This document shows, piece after piece, positions 42,328-49,819 of a stretch of DNA of 64,000 nucleotides (positions within the stretch are counted from its first letter, which is position 1; every line of letters starts with the position of its first letter). The position numbers and the translations under genes are program-made. The stretch comes from Methylophaga sp. (lineage in GTDB: Bacteria > Pseudomonadota > Gammaproteobacteria > Nitrosococcales > Methylophagaceae), in NCBI GenBank assembly GCA_026988435.1, contig JALSLH010000083.1:62001-126000 (forward strand), in the 5' to 3' direction. The notes below the pieces were generated by a model. The model searched no databases, was not told the DNA's origin, and saw only the letters and a program-made list of their open reading frames with translations.

Positions 42328-42482
42328 GTCATTCCGGTAGGTTTTTAGCCGGAATCTATAGTACAAATGCTATCCCTGAAATTATTGAAGATGCAGGCTT
42401 TCACTTCTTATCATTCTGGCATGTTGCAAATGAGTGTCTCGTTTACACTCAGATTCCGGCTAAGAGCCTACCGGAATGACGG
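42328..42482. repeat. Dispersed palindromic repeat, long inverted pair (copy 5)
   Basis: GTCATTCCGGTAGG...GCCGGAATCT (42328-42356) and inverted AGATTCCGGCTAAG...CCGGAATGACGG (42451-42482) enclose about 95 bp. The interior includes GAAATTATTGAAGATGCAGG, which resembles the end of the MITE at 23698. The whole could be a small non-autonomous element. Confidence 0.75.
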
Positions 42483-42510
42483 CATCTATTATAATTCAAT
42501 AGGAACAAAC

Positions 42511-43557
42511 ATGACTGCACTAGCACAAGCCATAAAAAAAGTAGCCACCGGGCCTCACTTAAGCAAAGACTTAACACAACAAGAATCTAGGCTTGCTATG
42601 GATGAGATTTTATCTGGAAAAGCCGATTTAGTTCAAGCGGCAATCTTTCTAATTGCTTTGCGAATGAAGCGAGAAACAGATGAAGAAAACCTAGGTTTAT
42701 TACAATCAATTCAATCAGTAACGACTCAAACCTCATCCAAAATAGATAATCTGTTAATTATCTCTGATCCCTTCAATGGTTATAATCGCCACTGCCCAAT
42801 TGCTGCTTTTTTACCCGCTGTTTTAGCCGCGTCTGGCTTGCCCACTATCACACAAGGTGTGAAAGAAATGGGGCCAAAATTTGGGGTGACGCATTCACAA
42901 GTATTAGAATACGCAGGGGTGTCCACTATGCTTTCGGTCGCAGATGCAACTGACCGTGTGAATAATTCAGACATAGCATGGGCGTATCTTGATCAAGCAA
43001 AAACGACGCCTAACTTATACGCATTACAAGATTTACGCACTCGAATAATAAAACGACCAAGCCTAGCAACACTCGAAAAACTTGTTATGCCGATTAAAGC
43101 GAAAAACACATATTTACAAATTGGCTTTGTTCATAAAGCCTATCCGCCTGTTTTAGCATGGTTAGCACGCCAAGCAGGGTTTGCCTCTACATTGATGGTT
43201 CGTGGTATTGAAGGCGGCGTATTGCCAACCTTACGTGAGGAATCTAACTGTTTTAGTGAAAAAAAAGGGATTGCAGTATCTTATCCTGTCTCACCAATTG
43301 AATTTGGTGTTCAACAAGACACGCGAGGCGTGCTGCCGCAGCAAAATGAGCATGTAACAGTAGCAGAAACAGTAGAGCAGGGCTTAAACGCATTGAGTGG
43401 ACAATCAGGCGCAGCTTTTGATAGCCTAGTGCTAGGCGCCGCAATGGCACTAAATCACTTTGAATTACAAGCATCACCACAGCTCGCAGCCGATCATGTT
43501 CGGCACGTTATTAAATCAGGCAAAGCAAAAGCCTATTTTGAAAGGGGAAAAGATTAA
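42511..43557 (+). CDS. TrpD2/YbiB-like glycosyltransferase-fold protein
   Basis: 348 residues from ATG 42511, which has AGGAAC upstream; the track extension to 42367 reads through a repeat and is rejected. Resembles anthranilate phosphoribosyltransferase (EILSGKADLVQAAIFLIALRMKRETDEE, FNGYNRHCPIAAFLPAVLAASG, GVKEMGPKFGVTHSQVLE) but lacks the usual TrpD phosphate loop sequence. The YbiB/TrpD2 group binds nucleic acids and is damage-inducible in E. coli rather than making tryptophan. It overlaps yjbQ by 1 base. Confidence 0.82.
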   Translation: MTALAQAIKKVATGPHLSKDLTQQESRLAMDEILSGKADLVQAAIFLIALRMKRETDEENLGLLQSIQSVTTQTSSKIDNLLIISDPFNGYNRHCPIAAFLPAVLAASGLPTITQGVKEMGPKFGVTHSQVLEYAGVSTMLSVADATDRVNNSDIAWAYLDQAKTTPNLYALQDLRTRIIKRPSLATLEKLVMPIKAKNTYLQIGFVHKAYPPVLAWLARQAGFASTLMVRGIEGGVLPTLREESNCFSEKKGIAVSYPVSPIEFGVQQDTRGVLPQQNEHVTVAETVEQGLNALSGQSGAAFDSLVLGAAMALNHFELQASPQLAADHVRHVIKSGKAKAYFERGKD

Positions 43558-43973
43558 TGGTTTTTCAACAAACCTTGAGTTACAAAACAGCTGGACGCAG
43601 CACAATAAATATCACAGAAGAGATACAGCAACTAGTGCAACAATCAGGCATTCAAATTGGTACATGCCACATCTTTGTACAGCACACCAGTGCATCGTTG
43701 ATGTTATGTGAAAATGCCGATCCTGATGTACGCGTAGACTTAGAAACCTATATGCAACACATAGTGCCCGATGGCGATCCCATGTTTTTACATCAAGATG
43801 AAGGCCCCGATGATCTGAGCGCCCATATCAGAACAGTGTTAACCAACCCAGATTTAACCGTACCCGTCAGCAATGGGCGTTGTGACCTAGGTATATGGCA
43901 AGGTATTTATTTGTGGGAACACCGCACCCATAGCCATCATCGGCGTGTGATTGTGACTGTTCAAGGGGAGTGA
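43557..43973 (+). CDS. YjbQ-family protein (UPF0047)
   Basis: 138 residues: HIFVQHTSASLMLCENADPDV, PDGDPMFLHQDEGPDDLSAHI, NGRCDLGIWQGIYLWEHR. Small beta-barrel family with conserved His/Glu; E. coli YjbQ has weak thiamine phosphate synthase activity. ATG overlaps the trpD2 stop (TAATG). Confidence 0.9.
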   Translation: MVFQQTLSYKTAGRSTINITEEIQQLVQQSGIQIGTCHIFVQHTSASLMLCENADPDVRVDLETYMQHIVPDGDPMFLHQDEGPDDLSAHIRTVLTNPDLTVPVSNGRCDLGIWQGIYLWEHRTHSHHRRVIVTVQGE

Positions 43974-44016
43974 TGGGTTTGTATCCCCAGGCCTTGATGC
44001 ATATTTTCTAGCCGTT

Positions 44017-44385
44017 TCAATTACCCGCTAAAAGAGATTCCGCTGGAATACCTAAGTCTTTATGCAAGTTTTTTATCATAGGCAATGTGAGGGGCCGTTT
44101 GCCGTTTAGGATTTCATAAACTCGGTTCGTTCGCCCAATCATGGGCGTTAAATCTTTAGCCGTTAACCCTCTCTGCTCCATCACAAACTTAATTGCTGCA
44201 ATAGGATCAGGAAAATCAATGGGGTAATGTTTACGTTCGTAATCTTCAACTAGCGTAACAAGTACATCTAAGCGGTCACCCTCGTCCGAGCCTAGTTTAG
44301 CCATCATTAAGCCTTCAATTTCTTGAAGTGAATTTTGATAATCATCATTTGTTTTTATTGGATGTATATTCATCGTTATCACCAT
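44017..44385 (-). CDS. higA: HigA-like antitoxin (HTH)
   Basis: 122 residues. C-terminal helix-turn-helix of the XRE type: IKFVMEQRGLTAKDLTPMIGRTNRVYEILNGKRPLTLPMIKNL. The N-terminal half is the HigA dimer/toxin-neutralising region. Starts within the stop of the toxin gene (1-base overlap), the toxin-first order typical of higBA. It should neutralise the toxin and bind the promoter palindrome at 44699-44715. No attC-like site follows its stop, so it may mark the downstream border of the cassette array. Confidence 0.88.
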   Translation of the reverse strand: MVITMNIHPIKTNDDYQNSLQEIEGLMMAKLGSDEGDRLDVLVTLVEDYERKHYPIDFPDPIAAIKFVMEQRGLTAKDLTPMIGRTNRVYEILNGKRPLTLPMIKNLHKDLGIPAESLLAGN

Positions 44386-44687
44386 TAAATTTCTTGTGCG
44401 TCTATTTTATCGTATTGCTTATGTGTTCCGATAAAGCGAATGTAAATGACTTTGTAATCGTAGTTTATCCAAACAATTAAGCGATACTTGTTACCGCTAA
44501 TATTAAAAACAACCCGCCCATCTTTAAGAATACTTGCATTCCCAAAATCAGACTTAACTTTACTTGGGCTTTCCCAATTCGCCTTTAATGCATGACGATA
44601 CCACGCCATTATTGATTCTTTAGCATCATTGTATTCTGATGATTCACCCCAGAAAGCTTTGAGCGTAGACAGTGCAATAATTCTCAT
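44385..44687 (-). CDS. higB: HigB-family mRNA interferase toxin
   Basis: 100 residues of the HigB/RelE-like fold: MRIIALSTLKAFW, KSDFGNASILKDGRVVFNISGNKYRLIVWI and YIRFIGTHKQYDKID are typical of the HigB (YgjN) family, ribosome-dependent mRNA endonucleases. First gene of higBA with a strong self-contained promoter, as expected for toxin-antitoxin modules that stabilise integron arrays. Confidence 0.9.
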   Translation of the reverse strand: MRIIALSTLKAFWGESSEYNDAKESIMAWYRHALKANWESPSKVKSDFGNASILKDGRVVFNISGNKYRLIVWINYDYKVIYIRFIGTHKQYDKIDAQEI

Positions 44688-44693
44688 GAATCA

Positions 44694-44722
44694 ATTATAG
44701 TCCCACCTAGGGACTCATGCAA
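44694..44722 (-). promoter_or_regulatory. higBA promoter with palindromic operator in the spacer
   Basis: Leftward: TTGCAT, exactly 17 bases, TATAAT. The spacer is filled by the palindrome AGTCCC-TAGGT-GGGACT (44699-44715), ideally placed for HigA to exclude RNA polymerase. Confidence 0.82.
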
Positions 44723-44793
44723 GCTCTAATCTTATCTGCGCCATATATTATTTTTTAATGGAAAAGAAACAAGCGGACTTAATTAAGAAAATT

Positions 44794-44892
44794 AAATAAC
44801 GACCAAGCTCACCAGCTGCCAAAAGTGGTGTGGCTGTAGCGTAGTGAAAGCCGCGCCGCTTTTGGCAGTCTGAGTGCAGCGCCTTGTTATAC
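44794..44892 (-). other. attC-like site 1 (integron cassette recombination site)
   Basis: About 99 bp imperfect palindrome: outer cores GTTATAC (44886-44892) and AAATAAC (44794-44800), perfect inner stem CTGCCAAAAG/CTTTTGGCAG, and a second stem near GGTGTGGCT/AGCCGCGCC enclosing a loop with AGCGTAGTG. In the leftward direction it begins at the stop codon of the 91-residue ORF, as attC sites usually do. Confidence 0.75.
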
Positions 44893-45162
44893 GTTTTTAT
44901 CACCTGCCACCCAGCTATACTTTATTGCATTTACTTCTCTGTCAAATTCTGATTTTGACATGGCTTTATTATTTTTTATTGACTCAAGTAATTTGTTATT
45001 GCTTTTTCCTTCGATTACGGAGGCATAAGCAACATAAAACTTAAAATTTTCTTTTGGTAAAGGGCGTGGGGCAATTAAATATTCTGTTGGCTGTGCGTGA
45101 TTACCAAAGAGCGTAATAACTTCTCTTAGTTTGGCTCTATTTGTTTGAATTCTTATGAACAT
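44887..45162 (-). CDS. Unrecognised 91-residue protein coupled to the methyltransferase
   Basis: 91 residues, no family recognised. Basic/hydrophobic N terminus MFIRIQTNRAKLREVITLFG and a Lys-rich middle (EGKSNNKLLESIKNNK). No helix-turn-helix is apparent, so it is not an obvious controller protein. It starts in the last base of the methyltransferase stop, implying translational coupling, and its own stop lies inside attC-like site 1. It may be an accessory part of the restriction-modification unit or an independent passenger. Confidence 0.6.
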   Translation of the reverse strand: MFIRIQTNRAKLREVITLFGNHAQPTEYLIAPRPLPKENFKFYVAYASVIEGKSNNKLLESIKNNKAMSKSEFDREVNAIKYSWVAGDKNV

Positions 45163-46088
45163 TAAAATAGCTCTTCCTGCTCAACTTCTTTCGAATTATT
45201 TTTTAATGAAATACCATATTTTTCATTTACGGCCTTTTTAAATACCTCTAAAGCATTTTCATGATTTTTTAAAAACCAATTTATATGATTCTCTAAATAT
45301 TCGTCTCTTATTTCAGGTTTTCTAAGGTCGTTTGGTACTCGTTCCATTCTTGGATCGACACTATCAAACCCAGCAAAAGGTTCTTTGAGCCTTAAATTTG
45401 TCATTTCAATATAATCGGGGTTTAATTCAAACCCTATCGCATTACGATTTAATTGTTGGCATACACGCATAGTAGTACCGCTACCAGAAAATGGATCTAA
45501 AACGATACCATTTTCATTACTTGATGCCATAACCATTCTTTCTATAATGCCCTCTGGCTTTTGTGTAGGATGGTTTTGTCTATTTGGATTACAATAATGA
45601 ACATGAGAAAACTTCCAAACATCCCCTGGGTTTGCACCACGCATGTTATTTCTGGAACGGTAGTATTTTTGAGGTACTCGCACATTATCTAAATTAAACG
45701 TGAATTTGCTGGATTTAGTAAACATCAAAATATCATCGTGTCTTGGTGAAAAACCTTTGGTTTTTCCTAAGCCTTGAGTGTAATGCCAAACAATCCAGCT
45801 ATTGAAAAATAACTCTAAATCTCTATCTAGAATATCGTATAAATAAGATATGAACCTAACACCCATAAACACATATATAGTGCCTGTTGGTTTAAGAACC
45901 CTTTTTGCTTCGGATAACCACGATTTTGTAAAATCAATATATTCATCGAATCCTTTTAAATCATGATTATTCCCGTAATTTTTTCCGAGGTTATAAGGGG
46001 GGTCTGCAACAACAAGATCAACTGATGAGCTTTTTATTTCCTTAAATAGCTCGATAGCATCACCACAACGTAAATCAATTTTAGACAT
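45162..46088 (-). CDS. Type II DNA methyltransferase (class beta, N4/N6 amino)
   Basis: 308 residues. Catalytic motif IV DPPY at residues 29-32 precedes the SAM motif I FSGSG at 200-204, the class beta order. Further segments are KRVLKPTGTIYVF and the conserved CNPNRQNHPTQKPEGIIERM. A C-terminal extension of about 80 residues (PFAGFDSVDPRMERVPNDL onward) is extra to the core. It modifies an adenine or cytosine amino group to protect against the adjacent nuclease. The start is directly next to the stop of the 255-residue gene. Target sequence cannot be read by eye. Confidence 0.9.
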   Translation of the reverse strand: MSKIDLRCGDAIELFKEIKSSSVDLVVADPPYNLGKNYGNNHDLKGFDEYIDFTKSWLSEAKRVLKPTGTIYVFMGVRFISYLYDILDRDLELFFNSWIVWHYTQGLGKTKGFSPRHDDILMFTKSSKFTFNLDNVRVPQKYYRSRNNMRGANPGDVWKFSHVHYCNPNRQNHPTQKPEGIIERMVMASSNENGIVLDPFSGSGTTMRVCQQLNRNAIGFELNPDYIEMTNLRLKEPFAGFDSVDPRMERVPNDLRKPEIRDEYLENHINWFLKNHENALEVFKKAVNEKYGISLKNNSKEVEQEELF

Positions 46089-46856
46089 CTATTTAATCCA
46101 CCCATTTTTCTCTGCATATTCAAGCCACTGATCGTAACCTTTTTTAGAAGCAATGAATTTTTTGTCAAGTAATTGACAAAACTCCCATGCAGTACGAGTT
46201 TCGATTGTTACATAATGAATATCCCTGATCTGAATTTGCCCTGTACCAAGTGCAGGATTGTAGCTTATGTCTGAATTTGATAAATACTTTAGATCGTAGG
46301 CATTAAAATCAACAACCTCCATAATACCCATCATCATTTTTGTTTTTTTATCTCTTGTACTAGAAACGCTATGTTTTATCGAAAGAACTATAAATATATA
46401 GTCGGGATCTTGAACATATGCCGATCGGATTCTGGCAAAAGATGTAATATTGGGTGATTTTCCACTATTAGCTATATCTTTTGAAGTTGCTTTCACATCA
46501 ACATGACTTGTAACAGAAGAACTTCTTTTTCTTGTTTTTTTAAACTGTAAAATAACATCAGCCATGTTGAGTCTTTCCCCGGCCTCAACATTTATAAGCT
46601 CATAAGTATTCTTTCCATCTTCAAGAGATTCTGTAAATATCTCGAATGCCCATGCTTCTACAAATGGACCTGCGATTTTATTCACATTTTCCATAGGTAT
46701 GCCCAGCTTCAAATTGGTGTTTATAATTATTTTGTTTCGCCCAGAATCCATTGCATCTTTCATAATTGACTCAATGGACTGAACCACAAAATTTGAACAC
46801 TCTTCATAGTCCTTAGACTCTATGGGCTTTTTTAAATCAAGTTTTTCATAAGGCAT
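46089..46856 (-). CDS. Type II restriction endonuclease (PD-(D/E)XK-like)
   Basis: 255 residues with a candidate PD-(D/E)XK core: Asp100 in RLNMADVILQ and Asp120-Val-Lys122 in SHVDVKATSK, with an upstream Glu (VEAWAFEIF). Directly upstream of and adjacent to the DNA methyltransferase (no gap), which identifies it as the cognate nuclease. Not similar to a nuclease of known specificity as far as can be recognised. First gene of a 2.1-kb cassette; the core site GTTATACG lies about 40 bases upstream of its start. Confidence 0.75.
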   Translation of the reverse strand: MPYEKLDLKKPIESKDYEECSNFVVQSIESIMKDAMDSGRNKIIINTNLKLGIPMENVNKIAGPFVEAWAFEIFTESLEDGKNTYELINVEAGERLNMADVILQFKKTRKRSSSVTSHVDVKATSKDIANSGKSPNITSFARIRSAYVQDPDYIFIVLSIKHSVSSTRDKKTKMMMGIMEVVDFNAYDLKYLSNSDISYNPALGTGQIQIRDIHYVTIETRTAWEFCQLLDKKFIASKKGYDQWLEYAEKNGWIK

Positions 46857-46897
46857 ATAATTATTTCCAGTATTTCTGTTGATTGATTGTTTTTGAC

Positions 46898-46973
46898 GTA
46901 TAACGCCTGCATAACTGGCGTGGAACGAAGCGACAGCGTAGTGGAACGTCCACGTTTATGCACTTGTTAGAAC
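46898..46973 (-). other. attC-like site 2
   Basis: 76 bp: outer cores GTTAGAAC (46966-46973) and GTATAAC (46898-46904). Inner pairing is TGCATAA against TTTATGCA and CGTGGAACG against CGTCCACG, leaving single unpaired bases as in true attC sites, with a loop containing AGCGTAGTG as in site 1. It starts two bases after the stop codon of the VOC-like gene. Confidence 0.8.
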
Positions 46974-46975
46974 GT

Positions 46976-47299
46976 TTATTTTGGGGTGTAGTTTGCTTCT
47001 GGCCATAGCTCATTAATTTCGTCCGCCTGTTGTTGCGCACTAAACCTTTCCCAAGTTATACCATTAACATCTTTTTCTTCACTAAAATTTGATGCTTCGT
47101 CATCTTCCCAGCCTAAGTGCCTTAATTCACCTGGCGTGCATGATTGATCTTGTCTTATTGAAACATTTAATGAGTCTGTTCGCCAAAGTGCATATTCGTT
47201 TTTTACATATGAGCATGGCTCCATACCAAGGCGCACACTATAATCTTTAATTGTTTCTTCAATTATATTTGTAGAAATGGCGATATGTAATTTCTTCAC
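46976..47299 (-). CDS. Small VOC/glyoxalase-like cassette protein
   Basis: 107 residues, GTG start with AAGGAAA about 6 bases upstream. KKLHIAISTNIIEETIKDYSVRLGMEP and ELRHLGWEDDEAS resemble half of a vicinal-oxygen-chelate fold; small proteins of this kind are frequent in environmental integron cassettes. No substrate known. Entire cassette (core to core) is about 0.42 kb. Confidence 0.65.
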   Translation of the reverse strand: MKKLHIAISTNIIEETIKDYSVRLGMEPCSYVKNEYALWRTDSLNVSIRQDQSCTPGELRHLGWEDDEASNFSEEKDVNGITWERFSAQQQADEINELWPEANYTPK

Positions 47300-47314
47300 T
47301 ATTTTTCCTTTTGA

Positions 47315-47445
47315 GTTCTAACGCCAAATTCAGTGGCCGCTGGCAGATATAAGATGAACTCTGCAAACACACTGAACTTTGATGTAAAAGTGACCTCTGA
47401 TAAAAACTGCGCTGCCAGCGGTCGACTGGAATTTATTGTTATAAC
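47315..47445 (-). other. attC-like site 3 (long-loop type)
   Basis: 131 bp: cores GTTATAAC (47438-47445) and GTTCTAAC (47315-47322). Left arm AAATTCAGTGGCCGCTGGCAG-region pairs with CTGCCAGCGGTCGACTGGAATTT-region (GCCAGCGG/CCGCTGGC perfect). The terminal loop is about 65 bases, much larger than in sites 1 and 2. The stop codon of the 124-residue gene lies inside the outer core. Confidence 0.78.
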
Positions 47446-47813
47446 CGTTCATTTTCTATTCTGTGTAATTCTTGAATATCTGGCTCTGGAAAATTTTCAC
47501 AAACTATATATTCTTGAAGGTTTAACACATTAACTTTTTGTAATGCTAACAGCTCTTCAACGGCTCTTTTTTCAACGCTTATTTTCCCTGAACCTGCCCA
47601 GTGACGATTACTTCCTTTTTGTTTAATCCCTGAGATCCAGTATTCATTTCCATTCGAAAAATCAAAGTAATTACCCGAAACACCATGCCCCTTTTTTAAA
47701 GACATTTGATTAAAATAGATTGTTGAACCGCTACGTGACTCTTTAATAGTAGCAATCCAAGCAGGCCCGGAGTCCCCGAAATCAGATTTTAGTTCAATAT
47801 ACTTAATCATCAT
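47439..47813 (-). CDS. Orphan cassette protein (unknown function)
   Basis: 124 residues. Segments IKYIELKSDFGDSGPAWIATIKESRSG, TIYFNQMSLKK and GIKQKGSNRHWAGSGKISVEKRAVEELL recall a family common in integron cassettes without known role. First cassette of the array; a core-like GTTATAAC lies 14 bases upstream of its ATG. Confidence 0.65.
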   Translation of the reverse strand: MMIKYIELKSDFGDSGPAWIATIKESRSGSTIYFNQMSLKKGHGVSGNYFDFSNGNEYWISGIKQKGSNRHWAGSGKISVEKRAVEELLALQKVNVLNLQEYIVCENFPEPDIQELHRIENERL

Positions 47814-48124
47814 TTAGATATTTTGAGGTTATAACAATTATTATACACCCCTAAAAGGTGCATAAAAAACAACCTAAAGGTGTATAACCAAATTTAAATA
47901 TTATTTTACCCATATAAAACAATCCATTAGTAAATGTAAGTGCACCTTTAGTTAAAAGTAAATACACCTTGTGAAGTTGTTAGACTAATTTTGTTCAAAA
48001 TGTCGTTTTAAAGCATTCTAGCATGTGTGTTGAGAAAAGTTATGCCGACTGCGATAGGCGGTCTAGTCTGTTGATGAAAAAATCCCCGGTTAACGCATGT
48101 TTTCGTTAACCGAGGTATTTAATA
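47814..48124. other. Motif-rich leading end of the cassette array
   Basis: 311 gene-free bases between the first cassette gene and creD. It contains a recombination-core-like GTTATAAC (47828-47835) and a hairpin TTATACACC-cctaaaa-GGTGCATAA (47841-47865). Five copies in both orientations of a motif AAGGTGyAT are seen (47841, 47851, 47873, 47937, 47961), plus a further GTTAGAC core-like heptamer at 47979-47985. It may be a remnant attI or a leading attachment site. It ends with the creD terminator. Confidence 0.45.
48077..48113 (-). terminator. Terminator of creD
   Basis: Leftward CGGTTAACG-AAAACATG-CGTTAACCG, then GGGGATTTTTT, 12 bases past the creD stop. Confidence 0.85.
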
Positions 48125-49645
48125 TTATGCCTTTTCTGAACCAATATTACGCGTCAAAAACATCATCACCGCTAGCACTATAAGCAACAGTACGGTGCCA
48201 CCCATTAAGGCATGATCTTCTAGTTTTAGTAATGAATACAACATAAAATAGAGCCCTGATAGTAATGTTGCGATTAGACCTGTTCGTCCTATACTTCTTA
48301 ATGCGGCATAGGCATAGAGGCTAATCATGCTAATGATGATGCCGGCGGCAGATAGGTAGGCGGTGAAAAAGCCGGTTTGTTCAGCTAATGACAATAGCGT
48401 TAAATAGAACATAGAAAGTGCTAGACCAATCATGCCATATTGCACGATATGTAGGCGCTTGCCGATGCCTAATTCAAATAAAAGAAACGTGATGTAGGTC
48501 AGAATAAAGAACAGTGAACCGTATTTAATGGCACGGGTTATTTTTGAATACAGTGAATCGGCTTCAAATAAATTAACACCGGCTGTAAATTCTTCAACAT
48601 CGAAGTTTTGAGTTTCTAATGTCCATAGTTGGGGGTAACTTCTGGCTAGATGTGGCACTGACCAGTTTGCCTTAAAGCCTTCATCGCTGATGGTGGGTTC
48701 TTCTGGCAGGACATTGCCTTGGAAGCTAGGATGTGGCCAGTTAGAGCTAATGGTCACATTTGTTGTTTTACCAAAAGGACTAAAATAAAAGCCGTTGCTA
48801 CCATTAATGTTCATCGTTAGTGAGAAGTTAAAACTATCTTGTTGAGACTCTGTGCCTTCGGCTGGAATAGTGAGCGGGGCGTGAAAGCCATTAACAATGG
48901 TTTTGCTTAATTTAGTGCTGGGTCCAAAGTCGACTTGTTGATGTGCTGTATTAGGCATGTTCCACGATAAACTTGAAATTTTATTAATGGCTTGCGTGTC
49001 TGATATTCCTAGGGTAAACCATGCTTTATCCCAATGGATTTCATCGATGTGTTTCGATAGGCTGCTGATATCTGGGCGCTTAAAGTTACCTGATATTTTA
49101 ACATCGGCAGTATAAACCAAGGCTTCATAAAGACTTCGCTTGCGAGTTGTTGAAAGCAGGTTTGCATCGATATTTAAATCTTCAGGCAATATAATGGCTG
49201 TGCGTTCATTGTAATGCGTTTTGTCTACTTTTCGTTCAAAACCATTGGCATCTGTGAGCACTTTTACGGTGGTGATTTTTTCTGTGTAGGGCACGATTAA
49301 TACTGGGCCTTGTAGGTTTTGTTGTTGCCCCCAAGTGCTCGAAATATCATGCAATACATCGTGGTAGAGTGCATTACGTTCATTGACTATATCGGCCACC
49401 ATGCCGAGTGGAATATTCATTAAGCCCACTAACACGGCAATTAAACCAAATCGAAAAATAAGCGAGCTATTGAGCCGCTTAAAATCAGAAAGATAGCTTT
49501 TTACGTTGTTTCCTTCTGTCCTCATACCTTCTGTTGAGGGCTTTAAGAATCCGATCTTTCGCGCCATAAAGATAGCAAAAAAGACAATTCCTGCCATTCC
49601 TGCCAGTAAAAATAAAAGCCCAATCAATCCAAATATAATTTCCAT
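48125..49645 (-). CDS. creD: Inner-membrane protein CreD
   Basis: 506 residues with an N-terminal helix pair, a large periplasmic domain (YNERTAIILPEDLNIDANLL, LYEALVYTADVKISGNF) and five to six C-terminal helices, matching CreD (Cet). In E. coli creD is the strongest CreBC target and influences envelope stress and colicin tolerance. It lies 174 bp after creC, with a dispersed repeat in between, so it may have its own promoter. Confidence 0.9.
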   Translation of the reverse strand: MEIIFGLIGLLFLLAGMAGIVFFAIFMARKIGFLKPSTEGMRTEGNNVKSYLSDFKRLNSSLIFRFGLIAVLVGLMNIPLGMVADIVNERNALYHDVLHDISSTWGQQQNLQGPVLIVPYTEKITTVKVLTDANGFERKVDKTHYNERTAIILPEDLNIDANLLSTTRKRSLYEALVYTADVKISGNFKRPDISSLSKHIDEIHWDKAWFTLGISDTQAINKISSLSWNMPNTAHQQVDFGPSTKLSKTIVNGFHAPLTIPAEGTESQQDSFNFSLTMNINGSNGFYFSPFGKTTNVTISSNWPHPSFQGNVLPEEPTISDEGFKANWSVPHLARSYPQLWTLETQNFDVEEFTAGVNLFEADSLYSKITRAIKYGSLFFILTYITFLLFELGIGKRLHIVQYGMIGLALSMFYLTLLSLAEQTGFFTAYLSAAGIIISMISLYAYAALRSIGRTGLIATLLSGLYFMLYSLLKLEDHALMGGTVLLLIVLAVMMFLTRNIGSEKA

Positions 49646-49770
49646 TATTTCACCTTGTGTCAGTTGTTAAAAAGTAACGGTTACAAGTGTAGGTGTTAGA
49701 TATGGAGTTCTTGTGGTGTAAATAAGGAGTTTTTGTGCAGATTTGATTTTCTATTGAATGTTTGGGATAG

Positions 49771-49801
49771 AGATCCCGGCTAAAAGCCTACCGGGATGAC
49801 G
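49771..49801. repeat. Dispersed palindromic repeat, single unit (copy 6)
   Basis: AGATCCCGGCTAAAAGCC...CCGGGATGACG between creC and creD, inverted relative to copies 3 and 4. Confidence 0.75.
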
Positions 49802-49819
49802 AAAACAAACTGAACTATC

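Noticed and set aside
42367-42510. 48-residue extension of the TrpD2-like ORF
   Set aside because: Lies inside a palindromic repeat; ATG 42511 has a ribosome site and matches the family start.
47333-47533. 66-residue plus-strand ORF
   Set aside because: Covers attC-like site 3 and the 3' end of the opposite gene; no coding signal.
47979-47985. GTTAGAC as outer core of a fourth attC paired with 47828
   Set aside because: The two flanks do not form an attC-like stem; kept only as a core-like heptamer.
49646-49819. cre-tag (TTCAC-N6-TTCAC) before creD
   Set aside because: One TTCAC is followed by a poor second half (TCAGT); not convincing.
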